Source: a virus | Reading direction: 5' to 3' (one strand) | Length of the DNA: 27,771 nucleotides | Virus record (IMG/VR): IMGVR_UViG_3300042879_001458 | Span: 1 to 27,771 of that record | In this document: piece after piece, positions 23,319-27,771 of the stretch | Position numbering within the stretch: the first letter of the stretch is position 1 | How the letters are laid out: each line of letters opens with the position of its first letter | Program-made: the position numbers and the translations under genes | Notes under the pieces: generated by a model | What the model saw: only the letters and a program-made list of their open reading frames with translations | Database searches by the model: none | Told to the model about the DNA's origin: nothing

Positions 23319-26300
23319 GAATAACACCGTATTATAATATATACACAAATCAAGTATCCGATGCAGTTGCTGATGAAATAGTAGCTAGAATGGATGCATT
23401 GTCTGCATTAAATCGAAACGTATCACCATATGCATCCTCAAAACAATTTTTTGCTGTTAGAGATAAAACAACTGCAAAACCTGAATTATTGAGAAAGTTT
23501 CAAGAATGGAGAGATACCAAAGTTGCGTTTGGTGAAGTTAGAGCATTTAGACGTGTGTCTAGTTGCTGTAAAGGGAAACTTAAAAAATCATTAGAACCAG
23601 CACCATTTTTGGTATCGGTTGCATATGATGATGAAAATAATATGGTCCCTGGTATGAATGATAAAACAGGGACATCATCTCGCCTTTCTTACGGTGACAT
23701 AAAATACTCAGTATCAAATGGATTAAATAAACCATCTTTTTATAACGGACAGCCACAGGCATTTTTACAAACGGTTTCTGTTACAAATGAAGGATACGCA
23801 GGTGCTGTGCAGAAAGTTAGAATTAGAATGCGCGTTTTCACACGAGAAGCATTCGAAGTTATAGACAAATGGTTCCTAAGACCAGGAAATGAAATGCTAG
23901 TTAAGTTTGGCTGGTCTGTGCCATTGAGTAGCACAGATACGGCATGTGAAGTAATACACGCAGTTATATTCAATTTTAACGCAACATTAACAGATGATAT
24001 GGGATGGGACATAACTGTATATGGAATCGCAAAAGGAAACGTTGCAGTTGGTCTCGGTATAAATGCGTCTGCTGATCTTGAAACAATTACACAGCAACAA
24101 GAAGATGCAACACAGCAACAATACTTAGTTCCAAGTTTAACAACAGTATTGCAAGAGCAGTTAAAAGAAATAAAAACAATTGCCCCATCACTGGAACAAA
24201 ATGACAACGTAAACGGATTAACACCAGATGATACTGATGGTCAGGGTGGTAGATATGGTATAATATATGAATCTAGTATTTTTCCACATGGAATTGGAAG
24301 AGTAAAGTTTTTAGTTGAAAACTCAGAAGTACACCCTGATACAGTAGAACAACAAACCAATACTGGGACACCTGGCGATCCTGATTCAATCCAACCCGCA
24401 TCTGATGCAGAGTATGAAAAGTATATTAGTGATTTAATAGCGCGGGAAAAATCAGAAATAGATGATGATTGGGTTGATACAGAAGTTGATCCAGATGAAA
24501 CGTATGGAACTGGATTGGATGCATTAAAGGGCAAAAATGATAGAGGCGCTAGGTTGGTTAGATATTTTAAAAGTAACTTTGGATTTTTACAACCAACCGT
24601 AACTGCATATGCATTCGGTTCTGTTTTTGGCGGAGGAGATGGGTCTGTATTTCCAGACCCCCTTAATGCAAATTATAGAGAACAGCTATACACTTTTTTT
24701 ACAGAAGAGGATGTAAGCTGGTATAGCTTATTTTCGTCTCAGACACTCGAAGGAAGAGGAAAGGGGTCAAAATTTTTTGTTAATGATAGACCGCCAACGC
24801 CTGGATTAAGAAAAAGAATTTGGCAGGAAATGGAACCATACATAAAAGAGATTTCATTATATATTATTAACAATAGTCTTAGTGATGAACAAAAAAAACA
24901 ATTTCAACAGGATGCGGAAGAAAGAAAAAAATTAGCAGAACAATTTAACGCTAAAATACAACAACTAACAGGACAAGTAGAAACTATAGAAGATTCAGTA
25001 AATGATCTTGGTCAACGGATAACTAATCCACAGAGTTCGGCAAGATACTTTATATGTTTAGGTGATCTTGTTTACTTTTTTAATGAGAAAGTTTTTAAGC
25101 AAGCGCCTGAATTATATGAATCTGTTCAAATTTTAGTTGAAAATCAAATAACAACATATGATCCAAACGTAGTATCATCAAACCCAATGGAAGTAATTTT
25201 TTCTAACGCATTAAACTATGCGGGTGGAATGAGCCGCTATGGTGAGGTTGAGTATGGATTTTTAAGAAAACGTATAGGGTTTGGAACACCAGCAGGAGCT
25301 CCGAGGTCTACTGGTGGTAGTTCTCAGTCTGGTGTGATTGCGTATACAGGCGCTAGTGGCGGTGTTGATCCGCATTTACACGTACAATGGGGAGACAAAC
25401 GTCCTATTACTATAGAAGATGTGGATAAGTATCTACGCGTAGAAAATAAATTACCATCTTCATATAGAGTTTCATCTAAATATGGAAAACGCAAACCACC
25501 TAGAAAACCAAACGGAACATATGGAAGTGCATTTCATCGTGGAATTGATGTTGCAACTCCAACAAGACAGGCAATTTCTCTTGTAAACGGTGCAGTTTTT
25601 CTAAAAAATCGTGGTTATAGAGGTGGTGCTGGTCTTGTTGCACAAATTGATACAGCAGACGGTATCATGGAATTGTTACATTTAGATGAAATTCCAATAG
25701 CAGCCCCAAGTAATAACGAAGAATTTATTGTATCGGGTGGTGATAATTCGTTTGAATTGACAGATGCACCTGGAGTTGACGGTGTAACATATCTATCTGG
25801 CATAGATGAATTTACTTCAGAAGAAGATATCGAAGAACATACCGAGGATTGGGGAATATTACTTGATAATGGTACACTTATAGCAGCATTTAATATAGCT
25901 CATATTTGGATATCAGTTGATACTGTAAACGAAATATATGTTGGATTATTAAAAGATAAAGCAGTAGATCCACAGTATAAAACAATATTGATGTTTTTTG
26001 AACATATCTTTGGAAAAATTGCTGATGCGTCTGGTGGTATTATGCAACTTTCTTTTGTGCCGGATTTAAATGAATTATATACATCTGCAAAAGAAAAAGA
26101 TCCTATCAATGTAAAATCAACATCAGAAGAAAATCCATTATTAAAACAAACTCACATGTTACGGATTGTAGATGTTAACCATCAACTTCCTTTTAATTTA
26201 GGACCCAAAACACTTTCGTTTAAGGTTAATGATGTAAATACTACACTCCTGAGAGACTTAGACGTGACAATGAAGTTGCCATCAAAAATGCAAACAGTTG

Positions 26301-26980
26301 CATATACATTCGGACGTCAAGGTTTAAACGATGATATCGTAGATATTAGCGAAGAGTCTGGTATATGTCAAGTTGATAATTCAAAATTAATAGAAACTAG
26401 ACAAAAAACATATGATACATTGCAACATTGGAAGTCAGAAGTTGGAAAATCTATGTCAAGGGAAAACTTAGAAAATCTGCAAAATGCATTAATAGAATAT
26501 GCAAAAAATCCGGTACCAATTGCAACTAGTCCGAACGATACATCAAATATACAGGTGGCACATCAAGGATGGATTTTTTCAAGATTATACCCAATTGAGC
26601 TACAATTAAAATTGGATGGTATATCAGGGTTCTTATATGGAAATAAGATAGATGTTTTAAACGCGTTACCGTCTAGATATAGTGATACTGTGTATTTTAC
26701 TATAACTAAAATAGAGCATGAAGTGGCAGACAATGATTGGGTGACAACTATAACTGGTATTGCTAGATTAAAATTCTCTCATACTCAATTGCAGTTCCCA
26801 AACATAATTGAAAATAAAGAGGAGTGTGGAGGACCAGAAGCAGTAGTTGAAACCGGTGCATATAAGGTATTAGAATGGAATATGCAGGAATCACAAACAC
26901 AAAATACCAACAACACTGGTGGTGGTACGGGCGGTGGCGGTATAATCGCTCCAGGAAATATACAACGTACTGATTTCTAA
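23315..26980 (+). CDS. Baseplate hub protein with embedded M23-type peptidase
   Basis: A 1221-residue protein that probably forms the central hub and carries tail-associated cell-wall hydrolysis. The N-terminal ~260 residues contain hub-like strands ('KVRIRMRVFTREAFEVIDKW', 'GNEMLVKFGWSVPL', 'FNFNATLTDDMGWDITVYGI'). The C-terminal ~300 residues end with 'LKLDGISGFLYGNKIDVLNA' and 'FTITKIEHEVADNDWVTTIT', a pattern I associate with phage hub proteins (gp27/gpD type). Between them, about 670-800, lie all M23 metallopeptidase ligands: HLH at 687-689, H741 and D745 of HRGID, and H789 of LLHLDE, with the order of halves reversed from normal. A charged helix is near 525-560. Its first ATG overlaps the LysM gene stop by four bases. 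A 26-residue Asn/Gly-rich tail (NTNNTGGGTGGGG) follows. T4 uses gp5 lysozyme joined to gp27 for this; here the enzyme seems built into the hub. Confidence 0.8.
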   Translation: MRITPYYNIYTNQVSDAVADEIVARMDALSALNRNVSPYASSKQFFAVRDKTTAKPELLRKFQEWRDTKVAFGEVRAFRRVSSCCKGKLKKSLEPAPFLVSVAYDDENNMVPGMNDKTGTSSRLSYGDIKYSVSNGLNKPSFYNGQPQAFLQTVSVTNEGYAGAVQKVRIRMRVFTREAFEVIDKWFLRPGNEMLVKFGWSVPLSSTDTACEVIHAVIFNFNATLTDDMGWDITVYGIAKGNVAVGLGINASADLETITQQQEDATQQQYLVPSLTTVLQEQLKEIKTIAPSLEQNDNVNGLTPDDTDGQGGRYGIIYESSIFPHGIGRVKFLVENSEVHPDTVEQQTNTGTPGDPDSIQPASDAEYEKYISDLIAREKSEIDDDWVDTEVDPDETYGTGLDALKGKNDRGARLVRYFKSNFGFLQPTVTAYAFGSVFGGGDGSVFPDPLNANYREQLYTFFTEEDVSWYSLFSSQTLEGRGKGSKFFVNDRPPTPGLRKRIWQEMEPYIKEISLYIINNSLSDEQKKQFQQDAEERKKLAEQFNAKIQQLTGQVETIEDSVNDLGQRITNPQSSARYFICLGDLVYFFNEKVFKQAPELYESVQILVENQITTYDPNVVSSNPMEVIFSNALNYAGGMSRYGEVEYGFLRKRIGFGTPAGAPRSTGGSSQSGVIAYTGASGGVDPHLHVQWGDKRPITIEDVDKYLRVENKLPSSYRVSSKYGKRKPPRKPNGTYGSAFHRGIDVATPTRQAISLVNGAVFLKNRGYRGGAGLVAQIDTADGIMELLHLDEIPIAAPSNNEEFIVSGGDNSFELTDAPGVDGVTYLSGIDEFTSEEDIEEHTEDWGILLDNGTLIAAFNIAHIWISVDTVNEIYVGLLKDKAVDPQYKTILMFFEHIFGKIADASGGIMQLSFVPDLNELYTSAKEKDPINVKSTSEENPLLKQTHMLRIVDVNHQLPFNLGPKTLSFKVNDVNTTLLRDLDVTMKLPSKMQTVAYTFGRQGLNDDIVDISEESGICQVDNSKLIETRQKTYDTLQHWKSEVGKSMSRENLENLQNALIEYAKNPVPIATSPNDTSNIQVAHQGWIFSRLYPIELQLKLDGISGFLYGNKIDVLNALPSRYSDTVYFTITKIEHEVADNDWVTTITGIARLKFSHTQLQFPNIIENKEECGGPEAVVETGAYKVLEWNMQESQTQNTNNTGGGTGGGGIIAPGNIQRTDF
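25331..25710 (+). other. M23-like peptidase region with swapped halves
   Basis: In ordinary M23 enzymes HxxxD comes first, then a YAHL histidine, and finally 'IGxxGxTGxxxGPHLHFE'. Here 'GVIAYTGASGGVDPHLHVQW' (residues about 673-692) comes first, followed by a 50-residue linker, then 'SSKYGKRKPP', a turn, HRGIDVATP (741-749), and 'IMELLHLDEI'. Every zinc and catalytic position is present (H689, H741, D745, with H687 and H789). It is either a circular permutation or two partial domains completing each other. Activity on peptidoglycan is inferred. Confidence 0.75.
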
Positions 26981-26995
26981 TCAAATTATTATAAA

Positions 26996-27688
26996 ATGAT
27001 GACAAAACGATTAAAATTATATTATCCAAAAAGCTCGATAGTAGAAAATTTGTATACACCGGGTGGAAAGTATATGCTTGAAAATGGAACTGCTTATTCT
27101 GGGCAGTACCACAAGTACGATACAGGAGAAGTCTACACTGGGGCAATTTGGGATCCCAACACATCTCAAAAGCTATTGCCATTATCAAATAGTGCAATAC
27201 CAAAAATACAAAGAGCGTCACAGCCTCAATTTAACCACTTCGTAAATTCAGATTTAAATGTTAGGAAGTATTCTAATCCAAAATCAGAAATAAGCATACC
27301 GATTGAATCTGATTTTGATAGAGGATATTATTATAGATATTTTTGTGAAAAACGAAATGAACCATCACATATCTATGAGATTTCAAATAATTCTTACATA
27401 TCATATGGAAAGCCAAGTGGTATAAACGAATTTCTTTATAAAAGAGGACGTGTAAGATGGACGTTGGTTGGTGATGAATTTGATATATATGAAAATAATA
27501 GAATCATACGTTATGGTGTATTAAATCAAAATTATAGAGAAGTATTTGCTTTAAGCAAATCTTTTCCTTATATTCATAGTGTATTTGGAGATTATAGACA
27601 GTTTACCGAGTACAGTAGAATGAACTTAAATAATCCCGTAAAGCAAAGAAATATAAACATAACGGTAGAAAATGGATCACATAGTTAA
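26996..27688 (+). CDS. Conserved-type structural protein of unknown function
   Basis: A 230-residue protein, 15 nt after the hub gene and in the same direction, so probably another baseplate or tail-end component. I do not recognise a named family with certainty. The N-terminus 'LKLYYPKSSIVENLYTPGGK' followed by 'NGTAYSGQYHKYDTGEVYTG' resembles short proteins near baseplate genes of marine T4-like phages, and the Y-x-G-x-Y...G-x-x-Y-x-G pattern is loosely MORN-like. The middle and C-terminus are rich in Tyr, Asn and Arg, with 'RVRWTLVGDEFDIYENN' forming likely beta strands. No signal peptide or membrane segment is visible. Two ATGs lie in tandem (26996 and 26999) and neither has a Shine-Dalgarno sequence. 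The next reading frame begins 17 nt before its stop. Confidence 0.7.
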   Translation: MMTKRLKLYYPKSSIVENLYTPGGKYMLENGTAYSGQYHKYDTGEVYTGAIWDPNTSQKLLPLSNSAIPKIQRASQPQFNHFVNSDLNVRKYSNPKSEISIPIESDFDRGYYYRYFCEKRNEPSHIYEISNNSYISYGKPSGINEFLYKRGRVRWTLVGDEFDIYENNRIIRYGVLNQNYREVFALSKSFPYIHSVFGDYRQFTEYSRMNLNNPVKQRNINITVENGSHS

Positions 27689-27771
27689 TAATGATAAAAT
27701 GCAACTTGCAAAAATAAAAAATGCAATATGCATTGCTGTACCAAGAACAAATAAACATTATTTATTGGATT
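27672..27771 (+). CDS. Start of a further gene, cut by the right edge
   Basis: An ATG at 27672 opens a frame (MDHIVNNDKMQLAKIKNAIC, then IAVPRTNKHYLLD) that continues to the window end, 33 codons. The previous in-frame codons hold TAG at 27666, so this is the first possible start; a second Met is at codon 10. It overlaps the preceding gene by 17 nt, in line with the tight packing. The upstream GGTAG is a weak ribosome site. No function can be assigned from this length. Confidence 0.5.
   Translation, partial: MDHIVNNDKMQLAKIKNAICIAVPRTNKHYLLD

Noticed and set aside
27691-27717. ATG at 27691 as an alternative start for the last gene
   Set aside because: That frame stops after eight codons, whereas the ATG at 27672 stays open to the window end.
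1-27771. tRNA genes, insertion sequences or integration functions
   Set aside because: No cloverleaf-like sequences were noticed in the few gaps, the gaps are too short for most such elements, and no transposase or integrase reading frame is present.

Overview
The window is part of the virion structural module of a large, AT-rich, contractile-tailed phage (class Caudoviricetes, T4-like myovirus architecture). All ten convincing genes, plus a partial gene at the right edge, are on the + strand and are tightly packed. The sheath, tube, gp26-like protein, tape measure, LysM-like protein and hub make this a tail and baseplate locus. No host or integration genes, tRNAs, CRISPR arrays or insertion sequences are visible, so the host cannot be named. 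The gene sizes (2831, 2306, 1221 and 1139 codons) suggest a big-genome phage.

Layout: (1) The 5'-truncated tail sheath gene (1-2252) and the tail tube gene (2307-2795), ended by a strong hairpin terminator. (2) A single 8.5 kb gene (2902-11397) for a giant receptor-binding fibre. It alternates Asp-box/YCF48-like beta-propeller blocks with YadA-like trunk repeats and ends in a self-cleaving peptidase S74 chaperone plus a small beta domain. Terminators lie before and after it. (3) A gp26-like gene (11495-12325) whose end carries seven T, a 6-nt spacer and a perfect 7-bp stem-loop. Beyond its stop, a conserved-looking 77-codon reading frame without an ATG is in phase only after a +1 or -2 shift. 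Directly upstream of the tape measure gene, this looks like a programmed-frameshift tail-assembly chaperone pair. (4) The tape measure gene (12602-16021). (5) A 2306-residue protein with twelve 41-residue tandem repeats and a baseplate/tail-cap-like C-terminal domain (16040-22960), a small LysM-like baseplate protein (22980-23318), and a 1221-residue hub protein (23315-26980). The hub carries a peptidoglycan peptidase M23 signature whose two halves are in swapped order. (6) A conserved-type unknown protein (26996-27688) and the start of one more gene (27672 to the edge).

Regulation: four gaps each hold a TATTTATT/A box 38-53 nt before the next start codon, suggesting a phage late promoter and separate transcription units for the tube, fibre, chaperone and tape-measure genes. 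From the tape measure gene onward the gaps are 19 bp or less, or the genes overlap, consistent with one operon.

Together the products would build the tube and sheath (length set by the tape measure, kept soluble by the putative chaperone), cap it with a baseplate hub carrying a cell-wall peptidase, and attach a very large adhesive fibre.
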